From: Devosia sp.
GTDB lineage: Bacteria; Pseudomonadota; Alphaproteobacteria; Rhizobiales; Devosiaceae
DNA: 64,000 bases
Direction of reading: 5' to 3'
Assembly (NCBI RefSeq): GCF_028290435.1
Contig: NZ_JAQGJV010000009.1
Coordinates: 62,001-126,000, forward strand
The position numbers and the translations under genes were made by a program. Below the pieces are notes generated by a model, which was not told where the DNA came from, did no database searches, and was given only the letters and a program-made list of their open reading frames with translations. Every line of letters starts with the position of its first letter. Within the stretch, counting starts at the first letter, position 1. This document shows positions 9,179 through 17,421 of the stretch, one piece after another.

Positions 9179-10546
9179 ATGGCCGTTCGCTTCGTCTCCG
9201 CCCTCGCGGTCGCCCTGCTGACCCTGTTCGCCGTTGTCCCGGCGCAGGCCGAAGTGGTGTTCCAGGACGTCACATCCCCCAAGGGCATCCACGCCTGGCT
9301 TGTGGAGGACTATTCGGTTCCCCTCGTCACCATCCGCTTTTCCTTCGCCGGCGGCACCTCGCAAGACCCTGTCGGCAAGGAGGGCTTGGCCAATCTGATG
9401 ACCAGCCTGTTCGATGAGGGCGCGGGCGATCTCGACAGTGACGCCTTCCAGATCAAGCTGGATGACGCGGGAGCGGAAATGAGCTTTTCCGCCGACCTGG
9501 ACGGTGTCTACGGCTCCATGCGCATGCTGGCCGACCAGCAGCCGGAAGCCTTTGGCCTGCTCAAGATGTCGGTCCAAAACCCGCGCTTCGACCAGAACCC
9601 GATCAATCGCATGCGCAGCCAGATCGTCTCCGGCATCCTCGCCAGTGCGCAGCGGCCCGAGACCGCGGCCAATCAGCAATGGGCCAAGACGCTTTATGGC
9701 GACCACCCCTATGCGCGCACGAGTGAAGGCACCATTCCCGGCCTGACGGCCGTTACGGCCGACGATTTGCGCACCTTCCATAAGGCCATGTTCGCCCGCG
9801 CCAACCTGCATATCGGCGTGGTGGGCGCCATCGATGCGGAGACCCTGAAGGCGCGGCTGGACCAGGTGTTCGGCGACCTGCCCGCCGAGCCGGCCCTGAC
9901 GCCGGTCGCCGATATGGTGCCCAAGCTCGGCCAGGATCTTGCCATCACCTACAACCTGCCGCAGACCACGATCTACATGGCCTATCCGGGCGTGCGTCGC
10001 GACGACCCCGATTTCTTCGCGGCCTACGTGATGAACTACATTCTGGGCGGCGGCGATTTCTCCTCGCGCCTGTTCGCCGAAGTGCGTGAAAAACGCGGCC
10101 TGACCTATGGCATCAGCTCGTCGTTGCAGAACGCCGACCATGCCGATTCCCTGGTGATCGGCACCTCCACCCGCGCCGACCGGGCCGGCGAAACCCTCAA
10201 GGTCATCGAGGACGTGATTGCCCGCCTCGCCAAGGACGGCCCGACCGAAGCGGAGCTGGCCTCGGCCAAGAAATATATCATCGGCTCTTATGCCATCAAC
10301 AGCATGAGCTCCTCGGTCGCCATCGCCAATACACTGGTCGGCTTGCAGGATGTCGATCTGCCCATCGACTACGTGGCGCGGCGTCCCGCGCTGATCAACG
10401 CCGTCACCCTGGAGCAGGTCAAGGCCGCCGCCGTCAAGCTGCTGACCGTCAAGCCGACGATCCTGTTGCTGGGTCCGGCTGCGACACCGGCCGATGTGCC
10501 GGCGCCAACCCCTGCTCCTCCGTTGGGGACGCCTGCACAGCCATGA
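9179..10546 (+). CDS. M16 family protein, non-catalytic partner subunit
   Basis: A 455-residue M16 protein with signal peptide (residues about 1-23, ending in VPAQA). The position equivalent to HxxEH reads GLANLMTSLFDEGAG, so the zinc ligands are absent. The C-terminal half keeps the family segment FSSRLFAEVREKRGLTYGI, the part that completes the active chamber. Such paired genes, one with and one without the zinc motif, encode heterodimeric peptidases; that partnership is inferred from adjacency. A proline-rich tail (PAPTPAPPLG) follows the last domain. Confidence 0.9.
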   Translation: MAVRFVSALAVALLTLFAVVPAQAEVVFQDVTSPKGIHAWLVEDYSVPLVTIRFSFAGGTSQDPVGKEGLANLMTSLFDEGAGDLDSDAFQIKLDDAGAEMSFSADLDGVYGSMRMLADQQPEAFGLLKMSVQNPRFDQNPINRMRSQIVSGILASAQRPETAANQQWAKTLYGDHPYARTSEGTIPGLTAVTADDLRTFHKAMFARANLHIGVVGAIDAETLKARLDQVFGDLPAEPALTPVADMVPKLGQDLAITYNLPQTTIYMAYPGVRRDDPDFFAAYVMNYILGGGDFSSRLFAEVREKRGLTYGISSSLQNADHADSLVIGTSTRADRAGETLKVIEDVIARLAKDGPTEAELASAKKYIIGSYAINSMSSSVAIANTLVGLQDVDLPIDYVARRPALINAVTLEQVKAAAVKLLTVKPTILLLGPAATPADVPAPTPAPPLGTPAQP

Positions 10547-10552
10547 ACCCGT

Positions 10553-10582
10553 GAGGATAGACGCTAGGCGGCGCCTATCCTC
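10553..10582. terminator. Bidirectional stem-loop between convergent genes
   Basis: Arms GAGGATAG (10553-10560) and CTATCCTC (10575-10582) pair perfectly. The element overlaps the stop codon of the kinase gene on the minus strand and lies just after the M16 stop. It has no T-run, so it is only a candidate. Confidence 0.45.
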
Positions 10583-11540
10583 GCGCCATCGCGACAGTCG
10601 CCGTAAATGCCGCGAGCATTCTCGCCCTGTCCTCGGGCTTTGACTGTTGTTCATTGCCGTTGAACAGGCCGCCATGTTCAGCCATCAGGTCGAGCAGGAA
10701 TATCGCCACATAGAGCCGGAAAATCGCATCGTCGGCCTGCTCGGCATGGTGCAGCCAGGCCATGACGTAGCCGGGCGGCCCGCCATAGGCCAGCACCGCC
10801 GCCAAGGTCAGCGCCGCGGGATAGCGCGGATCGCCGAAACACAGATCATCGACATCGACGATGCCTGACAACACGCCGGCGGGATCGATGATGACATTCT
10901 TGGTCGTCGTATCGTGCAGAAACGGCGTGGCCGGAATCCGGGCCAGCCGCTCGCGCTGGCTGGTCAATATGGTCTCGACCATTCCGATCAGGCTGGTATC
11001 GAACAGCCCATGGGCCGCCATGCGCTGCCGCGACCGATCAAGGCTGGAGCGCAACACAGCCTCCCAGGTGGCAAAGGGTGCGTCTTCCGGCCGGATCGCA
11101 TAGCCATAGCGACCCGCCGATCCGGTTTGAGCCACCGCAGCCTGCGCCGCGGCCACGCCGGCGGCGATACTGTCGAGCTGGCGTTCCGACAGCGATCCGA
11201 TGACGCCGCCGAGATCGCCTCCGGCAAGCCGCTCCAGCACAATCAAGGGCAAAGGCGCCTCGATATCCTGTGCCAGCAGCGCCGGCAGTGGCACCCCGCG
11301 CGGCCGCAGTAATCGCGACAGATGCACCGCGCCCGCCATCGCGGCATGTGCCGACTGGTTGCCGATGCGCACCACGACCGGCGCCGATTCGGCAAACTGC
11401 GCCTCATAAACGTAGTGCTGCGCGCCGGTGGTGAAGCGCGTGACCGCAACGGGCGAGGCACCCGTGACCTGCTTGGCCACCGACGCGGCCAAATCGGCGC
11501 TCGGCACCATAACGGCAGGAGCGATCACGCCTCGATCCAT
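10575..11540 (-). CDS. APH-fold phosphotransferase
   Basis: Up to 321 residues of the aminoglycoside phosphotransferase / choline kinase fold. The catalytic loop reads LHDTTTKNVIID, keeping the Asp and the Asn five residues later, and the metal-binding segment is GIVDVDDLCFGDP. The substrate may be a small alcohol or sugar rather than an antibiotic. The first ATG (11540) overlaps the end of the upstream oxidoreductase gene by 16 bases; a second ATG at 11510 is equally possible because neither has a good ribosome site. It is probably cotranscribed with the oxidoreductase. Confidence 0.78.
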   Translation of the reverse strand: MDRGVIAPAVMVPSADLAASVAKQVTGASPVAVTRFTTGAQHYVYEAQFAESAPVVVRIGNQSAHAAMAGAVHLSRLLRPRGVPLPALLAQDIEAPLPLIVLERLAGGDLGGVIGSLSERQLDSIAAGVAAAQAAVAQTGSAGRYGYAIRPEDAPFATWEAVLRSSLDRSRQRMAAHGLFDTSLIGMVETILTSQRERLARIPATPFLHDTTTKNVIIDPAGVLSGIVDVDDLCFGDPRYPAALTLAAVLAYGGPPGYVMAWLHHAEQADDAIFRLYVAIFLLDLMAEHGGLFNGNEQQSKPEDRARMLAAFTATVAMARG

Positions 11541-13693
11541 ACCGGCACGGACTTGAACGCTGGGGTCTTGCTGCGCGGATCGACCGCCGTGCCCACCAGC
11601 ACATTGGCCTCGGGGTAATAGGCCATGGCGCTGCCCCGCGGCAGGTCGAATTCCTTGACCACCGCGCTCATCCGCCCGACATCGGAGGCCAGCGTCACCA
11701 CCTGCCCCGCGCTCACCCCAAATGCCGCCATGTCGGCGCCATTGAGGAACACCGCATCGCGCCCCGCGCCGCCGCGATAGCTGTCATTGTCCTCGTAGAT
11801 GATGGTGTTGAACTGGCCCTCGCTGCGCACCGTCGCCAGCAGCAGTTTGCCCGCTTCCAGCACCGGCAGCGGCGTCACCACGAAATGCGCGCGCCCGTCC
11901 GGCGTGCCGAATTCGGGCACGTGCATGACCCGGTGCTTGATGTGGAATTCCTTTTTCGCCACATCGATATCGGCCAGTTGTTCAAGTCCCGGCACGATCG
12001 CCGCGATCGCCTCGCGCACTTTCGAATGCTGCCCGAACGCCTTGAAATCCACCGGCGACTCCGGCAGCAGCCGCACCGCGATATCGCAGAGGATATGGCT
12101 TTCCGGCCGCACATTCTCCAACCGCCTGATGCCGCCATCGCTCAGCCGCACATAGTTGAACATCGATTCCTGCGTCGTCGGCTGCCACTCCTCGTCGCGC
12201 GCCGTGACCGGCAGGATCAACACTTCGCCATCGCCGAGGCCATGGACGTGGCCCATATTCAGCGTCGTGGTCAGGAACAGTTTGAAGCCGATACTGCCCA
12301 TCGCGCGGCTGGCAAACTCGGTGTCCGGCGTCGCACCCCACAGATTGCCGCCCATGATCACCGCCGCGTCGATCTCGCCACGCTCGGCCGCCTTGAGGCA
12401 GGCCATGGTGTCCATGCCCTGCTGGGAGGGGAAGCTCATGCCGAAGGCGGTTTCCATCTTGCCCAGCACATCCTTGGCCAGCACCGGCTTGACGCCGATG
12501 GTGCCGATGCCCTGCACGTTGGAATGCCCGCGCAAAGGCAACAGCCCGGCAAAACGCTTGCCCACCATGCCGCGCAGGGTCGCCAGATTGGCGATGGCCT
12601 CGACATTTTCCACACCGTGGACGTGGTGCGTCATCCCCATGCCCCAGGCGAAGACGGCGTTCTGCGCCTGTCCGTAGCGCTGCGCGATCTCTTCGATGCG
12701 CGCCTGCCCGATGCCGCAGGCCGCGACAATCTCATCCCAGCTTAATGCGTCGAGATCGGCCCGGAAGGCCTCATAGCCGCTGGCATGGGCGGCGATAAAA
12801 TCCTGGGCCTCCAGCCCCGCCGCGATCACCGCCTTGGCAATCCCCTTCATCAACGCGATATCCGAGCCGATCCGCGGCTGCAGATAGTCCGAGGCAATCT
12901 CGCTGCCGCCCTTGAGCATCGAGCTTGGCGATTTCGGCACCGCAAACTTGACCAGTCCCGGCTCCTTGGCCGGATTGATGACGATCACCTGCCCGCCCCG
13001 CTCGCGGCAATTCTTGAGCATGTGGATGAAGCGCGGATGATTGGACGACGGATTGGCGCCGATCACGAAGATCAGGTCGCACCCGGTCAGGTCCTCGAGC
13101 TCGACACTGGCGGTGCCCGAACCGATCGTCGTCTTCAGCCCCTCGCTGGTCGCCTGGTGGCAATAGTAGGAGCAGTTGTTGACGTTGTTGGTGCCGTAGG
13201 CCCGCGCCAAAAGCTGGAAAATGAACCCTGCCTCGTTAGACGAGCGCCCCGAGGAATAAAAGAAACTCCGCTGTGGCTGCGTCACCTTGAGCTGTGCTGC
13301 CGCATGCGCAATGGCGAAATCCCAGCCCACCGGCTCGAACCGGTCCGCGCCCGCCGCCTTGAAAATCGGCGTGCCCAGCCGCCCGAGCTTTTCCATCTCG
13401 CGCCCGGTCAATTCGCCCAACTCGGCAATGGAATGCTCGAAAATCGGCTCGGGGATCGCGGCGCGCACATCGCTCGATTGCGCCTGCACACTCTTGTTGC
13501 AGACCGAGGGAAATTCCCCCAGCTCGTTGGTCATTCCACCGCGCTGGCCGCCCATGCCATAGGCACAGGCCTTGCAGGCATTCTTGGACGTCAGCGCCTT
13601 GGCTGCCTTGCCCACGCCCATCCGGCCAACGGTCTGCAGCGTATAGAGAACCTTCTTGGGTCCGCCACCGACGATCGGCTTGCCATGGGCCAT
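11525..13693 (-). CDS. FdhF/YdeP-type molybdopterin oxidoreductase
   Basis: A 722-residue protein of the molybdopterin oxidoreductase superfamily, closest in layout to YdeP-like FdhF-family proteins. Near the N-terminus is CKACAYGMGGQRGG with two cysteines and, further on, a single CNKS; the four-cysteine iron-sulfur motif of true formate dehydrogenases is therefore not obvious. Cofactor-binding segments include FVIGANPSSNHPRF and AWGMGMTHHVHG. The C-terminal molydop-binding domain contains IIYEDNDSYRGGAGRD. E. coli YdeP is linked to acid resistance, but the substrate is unknown. ATG at 13693 follows GGAGGAG by six bases and is preferred over the adjacent GTG. Confidence 0.85.
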   Translation of the reverse strand: MAHGKPIVGGGPKKVLYTLQTVGRMGVGKAAKALTSKNACKACAYGMGGQRGGMTNELGEFPSVCNKSVQAQSSDVRAAIPEPIFEHSIAELGELTGREMEKLGRLGTPIFKAAGADRFEPVGWDFAIAHAAAQLKVTQPQRSFFYSSGRSSNEAGFIFQLLARAYGTNNVNNCSYYCHQATSEGLKTTIGSGTASVELEDLTGCDLIFVIGANPSSNHPRFIHMLKNCRERGGQVIVINPAKEPGLVKFAVPKSPSSMLKGGSEIASDYLQPRIGSDIALMKGIAKAVIAAGLEAQDFIAAHASGYEAFRADLDALSWDEIVAACGIGQARIEEIAQRYGQAQNAVFAWGMGMTHHVHGVENVEAIANLATLRGMVGKRFAGLLPLRGHSNVQGIGTIGVKPVLAKDVLGKMETAFGMSFPSQQGMDTMACLKAAERGEIDAAVIMGGNLWGATPDTEFASRAMGSIGFKLFLTTTLNMGHVHGLGDGEVLILPVTARDEEWQPTTQESMFNYVRLSDGGIRRLENVRPESHILCDIAVRLLPESPVDFKAFGQHSKVREAIAAIVPGLEQLADIDVAKKEFHIKHRVMHVPEFGTPDGRAHFVVTPLPVLEAGKLLLATVRSEGQFNTIIYEDNDSYRGGAGRDAVFLNGADMAAFGVSAGQVVTLASDVGRMSAVVKEFDLPRGSAMAYYPEANVLVGTAVDPRSKTPAFKSVPVWIEA

Positions 13694-13765
13694 CACATAC
13701 TCCTCCGCCGTCTACAGCGGCGCATGCCGGCATTGTCCCCTCCCCGGCGCGTTGACGCAAGCGCA

Positions 13766-13793
13766 ACAAAAAGCCCCGGCAACCTGCCGGGGC
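13766..13793 (-). terminator. Rho-independent terminator of the collagen-like gene
   Basis: On the minus strand a stem GCCCCGGCA / TGCCGGGGC with a three-base loop is followed by TTTTTGTTG. It lies about 20 bases after the stop of the gene at 13815-14654. Confidence 0.9.
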
Positions 13794-13814
13794 CCGTTCG
13801 TCTGATTGTGGCGC

Positions 13815-14654
13815 CTACAGCACGTAGAGCACCACCGTGCCGTCGCGACGCAGGTCAACCGCCACGGCGCGATTGATATCGGCCTGGCTGAGCGTACGGC
13901 TACCGCATTTTTTCAGCAGGTTGCGCAGGTTGCCGATATCGCCCGCATAGTTGCCGAGCAACTGGTTGGCCTTGTTGGCATCGCGACGCGAGAGCAGGCT
14001 GGCCACGTTGGCGACCCCGGATGGCGGCAGGCAAACCGCATTGCCGGTAGCGAAGCGCAGGTAAGCGCGGTTTTCCAGCAGGCGAGCGAGGAAGCTGATC
14101 TTCGAGGAACCGCCAAAACCGTTAAAGCCATTGCCGCCCGACGAACCGTTCACGCCCATGGCGCCGGGCTGTCCAGGCGCACCGGGTTGACCCGGGGCAC
14201 CGGGTTGGCCGGGCGTACCGGGAATTCCCGGACCCCCACGGGAGCCCGTCAGCACATTGACGTCAACCAGGTTACCGCTGGTTCCGGCGCCACCCACATT
14301 GACGCCAGCGATACCCCCGCCGACGCCCACGCGGGCCAGGCCATTGCTGCCCCCACCGCCCAGATTGACATCTGCTAGGGAGCCGGAGCCGCCACCACTG
14401 CTACCGCCGATATTGACATTGGCCGCGGGGCTGCTGCCGCTACCGACGCTCACATCCAGTCCGCCATCGGAGCCATTGCCCCCCAGGCCCACATTGACCA
14501 AACCACCAGAGCCCGCATCACCAGACCCGACGGTCACCAGTCCATTCCCGTCGCTCCCGCTGATTATGCCTCCGAGAAGGCCTTGAGCGAAAGTAGGCAT
14601 AGTAGAACCGGCAAGTAGAATGCCGGCAAGAATCGCTATCGTATTGCGTTTCAT
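13815..14654 (-). CDS. Secreted beta-repeat protein with collagen-like segment
   Basis: A 279-residue secreted protein of unrecognised family. Residues 1-23 are a signal peptide (TMPTFA end). Residues about 30-135 hold about eight degenerate repeats of 11-14 residues with the pattern GLVxVGxGGxG, in which hydrophobic residues alternate, suggesting short beta strands. Residues 137-169 are eleven uninterrupted Gly-X-Y triplets rich in proline (GIPGTPGQPGAPGQPG), a collagen-type triple-helix signature. A compact C-terminal domain (180-279) has Cys208 and Cys250, possibly a disulfide, and ends DGTVVLYVL. ATG at 14654 follows AGGAG by six bases. The gene has its own terminator and an upstream inverted repeat. 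Confidence 0.8.
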   Translation of the reverse strand: MKRNTIAILAGILLAGSTMPTFAQGLLGGIISGSDGNGLVTVGSGDAGSGGLVNVGLGGNGSDGGLDVSVGSGSSPAANVNIGGSSGGGSGSLADVNLGGGGSNGLARVGVGGGIAGVNVGGAGTSGNLVDVNVLTGSRGGPGIPGTPGQPGAPGQPGAPGQPGAMGVNGSSGGNGFNGFGGSSKISFLARLLENRAYLRFATGNAVCLPPSGVANVASLLSRRDANKANQLLGNYAGDIGNLRNLLKKCGSRTLSQADINRAVAVDLRRDGTVVLYVL

Positions 14655-14770
14655 GGCAAATCTCCTGATCAAACAACCTGAATGGCTGTTGATGGAGCAA
14701 CCCTATTTCTGCAATTAAGTTTCGATCCGCACAGTATCGTGGAAAACGCGAATATAAGCGGGATACTAAA

Positions 14771-14800
14771 AGTATAGAACAATTTATGACATTCTATACT
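14771..14800. promoter_or_regulatory. Inverted repeat upstream of the collagen-like gene
   Basis: Arms AGTATAGAA (14771-14779) and TTCTATACT (14792-14800) are exact reverse complements separated by 12 bases, in an unusually AT-rich stretch about 115 bases before the start codon at 14654. The symmetry suggests an operator for a dimeric regulator. Confidence 0.6.
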
Positions 14801-14837
14801 AGGTAAATACGTATGCCATATTATGGAATCTGGCAAT

Positions 14838-14870
14838 AGAAAAAGGGCGCGAAACCGAAGTCTCGCGCCC
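14838..14870 (-). terminator. Rho-independent terminator
   Basis: Minus-strand stem GGGCGCGA / TCGCGCCC followed by CTTTTTC-like T-run. The nearest upstream gene on this strand is the barrel protein, whose stop is about 185 bases away. The intervening 14871-15054 holds no convincing gene but has further hairpin potential. Confidence 0.82.
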
Positions 14871-15054
14871 CCATCGGCGACACCACAAAGGAGCGTCAGC
14901 CTCTGCGGCAGTCTGCCGATCGTCTGGCAGCCGGGAGGGTTACGGCCGCCATTCCTAAGCCGTCATGTCTGGAGTGCAACGACGGTTCGCAGCCTTAACG
15001 GCGCGCACTGGCAACAGTTCCTCCAAACGCGATCTGTGATCGATGGCACCCGAC

Positions 15055-16215
15055 TTAAAGACTTCCGGTAACCGAAAGGGCGACGCCGGTCTTGTCATAG
15101 CTCTCGCCCGGATCGTCGTGATGCGCGAACGAGACCGTCGCCCCATAACCCAACCGGGGTGACACGGCATAATGCAAGCCTACCGCCGCCGTGCGACGGG
15201 ACCGGATCAAGCTGGTGTCGTAGAGCCCCGCCTCCTGCCAGCCGCCAAGCTGAGCCGATAGCTCGACTTGCGGGGCCAGCGCCACCGTGGCGCCCAGATC
15301 GATCGCGGCCGTGCGCCCGGCCACGCCATCGAGCGGATCCGCCAACTCGACCCCGGTGGCAGTGTTGAGGGTCACGGTCAGTCCATCGGTGGGCACAAGG
15401 CTCGCCGCCACCGCAAAGTATGGCGAGGTGCGGCGCAGATCGGCATGCCCCTTTGGCCATACCAGATCGAAGCCGGCCGAGCCGCTCAGGGTGAGCTGGC
15501 CGGCGATGACCCGCAAACCCGTACTCACCCGTCCGCCATCCGCCGGCGCCCGGAAGTACAGCAATTGGTCGAGTTCAGGGACCGTAGTGAACCACGCCTC
15601 CATCCCCGCCAACGCCGCCATGGTGGGCGATATCGCCTTTTCCCAGGCAATGCGTGTCGTCACGGTGCCGACATCGGCCTCCAGTTTCAGCGGCGGCAGC
15701 CCCAATCCAACCAGTTCGCTTTTCCCCTGCACGGCCCACAGCGCGGCCACATCCACCGTCACCTTTTGGTCCGGCCCGGTCACCACGAACGTGCCGACGA
15801 ATTCGTGATCCGTTTCCTCGCTGCGGATGGGGATGATGAACCCCTCGATATTGAGATCGTCGCCCGTCCAGCTTCGCGTCACCGCATAGCCGAGGCGCAG
15901 CTTGGCATCCGTGCCCAGCGCCAACTCGGCCTCAACGCCGCCGGCAACCTCGTCGTCGTCCTCATAGGTGGTGTCGAGAAACCGCGTCTGGGTGATGCGT
16001 AAGGTGCCCCGCAGCAGCGCATCGCCCGCGGTGCCCGTCAGCGATATTTCCTCGTTATGCGTCGCGTAAAAATCGCTACGCCCCGCCGCGCTATCGGTCG
16101 CGTTCGAAGTCCAGCCGGTTTCCACCTGGCTGGTGATCGTCAGCGGCGACTGTGCAGCGACGGGCCAGACCAGCAGCGTCGCGATCAATACCGTCCCAAT
16201 CGCGCGCCTGATCAT
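15055..16215 (-). CDS. Predicted outer-membrane beta-barrel protein
   Basis: A 386-residue protein with a signal peptide (residues 1-21, ending in WPVAA) and many alternating amphipathic strands such as LRLGYAVTRSW, SPYFAVAASL and LGYGATVSFAHH. The length and the short strand-turn pattern predict an outer-membrane barrel; I cannot name the family. The C-terminal strand ends GVALSVTGSL rather than in an aromatic residue, which is slightly atypical. ATG at 16215 follows AGGAG. It is divergent from the XRE regulator gene (173-base gap) and upstream, on the same strand, of the collagen-like secreted protein. Confidence 0.7.
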   Translation of the reverse strand: MIRRAIGTVLIATLLVWPVAAQSPLTITSQVETGWTSNATDSAAGRSDFYATHNEEISLTGTAGDALLRGTLRITQTRFLDTTYEDDDEVAGGVEAELALGTDAKLRLGYAVTRSWTGDDLNIEGFIIPIRSEETDHEFVGTFVVTGPDQKVTVDVAALWAVQGKSELVGLGLPPLKLEADVGTVTTRIAWEKAISPTMAALAGMEAWFTTVPELDQLLYFRAPADGGRVSTGLRVIAGQLTLSGSAGFDLVWPKGHADLRRTSPYFAVAASLVPTDGLTVTLNTATGVELADPLDGVAGRTAAIDLGATVALAPQVELSAQLGGWQEAGLYDTSLIRSRRTAAVGLHYAVSPRLGYGATVSFAHHDDPGESYDKTGVALSVTGSL

Positions 16216-16388
16216 GCTGTTCTCCTGCCTGGTCGCAGGATCGCTGAGTTCAGTAACCAATATTACACGTAGGCTCTACGCGCTTACCCGGATTTTTGCT
16301 GCTTAAAATTCACTATTAAGAGGCGAGAACCGGCCCGTAAGTATTTGATTAACTATCTTGTTTTGCCGGTTGCTGGGATTTTCGCGGC

Positions 16389-17036
16389 ATGATGTTCGAT
16401 CACGATCATGCCATGGAAGCCGAACTATGCTCCGCCCTGCGGGCCTGGCGCATCCGTTCGCGTTTGCGCCAAGATGCCATCGCCAAATGCCTTGGTGTGG
16501 CGCAAAGCCAGATTAGCCGCTGGGAGAGTGGGCGGGACCTGCCGCGCCCACACAATATCGAGGCGATCCGCCGTCTGGTCTGGGGGCCCGAAGCCGATCC
16601 ACTGCTGGCGCTGCGCCACTTCGTGACCAATTCTATCCAGCATCTGCTGTTGCTCGACGATCACCAGGAGATCCTGGCGCGCAGCATTCCCTATCAGGCG
16701 TCGCCCAATCCGCTCGACCGCTTCGGCTGGGTGCTGGACCCCGTCCACAACCCCGCCTTTGCGCCGGTTTATCGGCGCTACCTGGAACTGCTGCAAAGCC
16801 CCGGCGGAGTGATCGGCATGTCGATCACCCTGCCCTTCGAGCATGACGGGCAAGCGTGGTCAGCGGTTTTGGGGAATACTATTCATTCGATTGCCGGGGT
16901 GCGGGTGTGCCTGGCCGAGCTCACCTTCGGCCCCACGGCTGGCCAGGACCGCGACGTGCGCGTCGAGGAAGTTCGGCTCGATAGTCTGGGCGAGACGCGC
17001 CACAGCACCAAACTCTGGCACCAGCCGTCGCGTTAA
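16389..17036 (+). CDS. XRE family transcriptional regulator
   Basis: A 215-residue DNA-binding protein. Residues about 12-65 form a Cro/C1-type helix-turn-helix (RQDAIAKCLGVAQSQISRWE). The remaining 150 residues form a PAS-like or ligand-sensing domain I do not recognise. Start choices are the paired ATG codons at 16389 and 16392 or ATG at 16413; none has a strong ribosome site. It is divergent from the barrel protein and surrounded by genes for secreted proteins, so it may regulate them. Its stop codon overlaps the T-run of the terminator serving the opposite strand. Confidence 0.82.
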   Translation: MMFDHDHAMEAELCSALRAWRIRSRLRQDAIAKCLGVAQSQISRWESGRDLPRPHNIEAIRRLVWGPEADPLLALRHFVTNSIQHLLLLDDHQEILARSIPYQASPNPLDRFGWVLDPVHNPAFAPVYRRYLELLQSPGGVIGMSITLPFEHDGQAWSAVLGNTIHSIAGVRVCLAELTFGPTAGQDRDVRVEEVRLDSLGETRHSTKLWHQPSR

Positions 17037-17075
17037 AAAACAGCGAGCCCGCGCCGGGAGGTGTGGCGCGGGCTC
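17035..17075 (-). terminator. Rho-independent terminator
   Basis: Minus-strand stem GAGCCCGCGCC / GGCGCGGGCTC followed by a run of six T residues after a four-base gap. It serves the small secreted-protein gene at 17095-17421. Confidence 0.85.
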
Positions 17076-17094
17076 TAGATCGCGGGAGGCGGGG

Positions 17095-17421
17095 CTACCA
17101 GCCGCGATGATGGCTATTGTTCTGGGTCTGGTTCTGGCCGCCGAGGCCCAGAATGCCGTTGCCATTGAGTACGCCGTTCAGCAGGCCGCCGCCCAACACG
17201 CCATTGGCGCTGCCATTGCCGATACCGGACAGGATATTGCTGTTATTGCCGACAGCGACGGTATTGCCATTGAGCACATTGATGTCACGCGTGGTCAGGC
17301 CGACAACAATTCCAGTGATGTTGGACAGGATCGGCGCACGCTTGGTAAAGAACCCGCCGGCCTGGGCGCCCGATGTCAGCGCCATGACAGCAACGACCGA
17401 TACTGCGATCAAAATCTTCAT
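17095..17421 (-). CDS. Small secreted Gly/Asn-rich protein
   Basis: A 108-residue protein with a clean signal peptide (residues 1-21, ending in SGAQA). The mature part contains short repeats rich in Gly, Asn and branched residues (NSNILSGIGNG, NGVLGGGLLNGVLNGNG) and ends with Gln/Asn/His. This composition resembles self-associating surface proteins, but no family is recognised. ATG at 17421 follows GGGAG by about eight bases, and an efficient terminator follows the gene. It lies close to the collagen-like and barrel genes, which also encode exported proteins. Confidence 0.75.
   Translation of the reverse strand: MKILIAVSVVAVMALTSGAQAGGFFTKRAPILSNITGIVVGLTTRDINVLNGNTVAVGNNSNILSGIGNGSANGVLGGGLLNGVLNGNGILGLGGQNQTQNNSHHRGW

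Noticed and set aside
14823-15071. An 82-codon plus-strand frame between the collagen-like and barrel genes
   Set aside because: It runs across the terminator and into the barrel gene on the other strand; no ribosome site.
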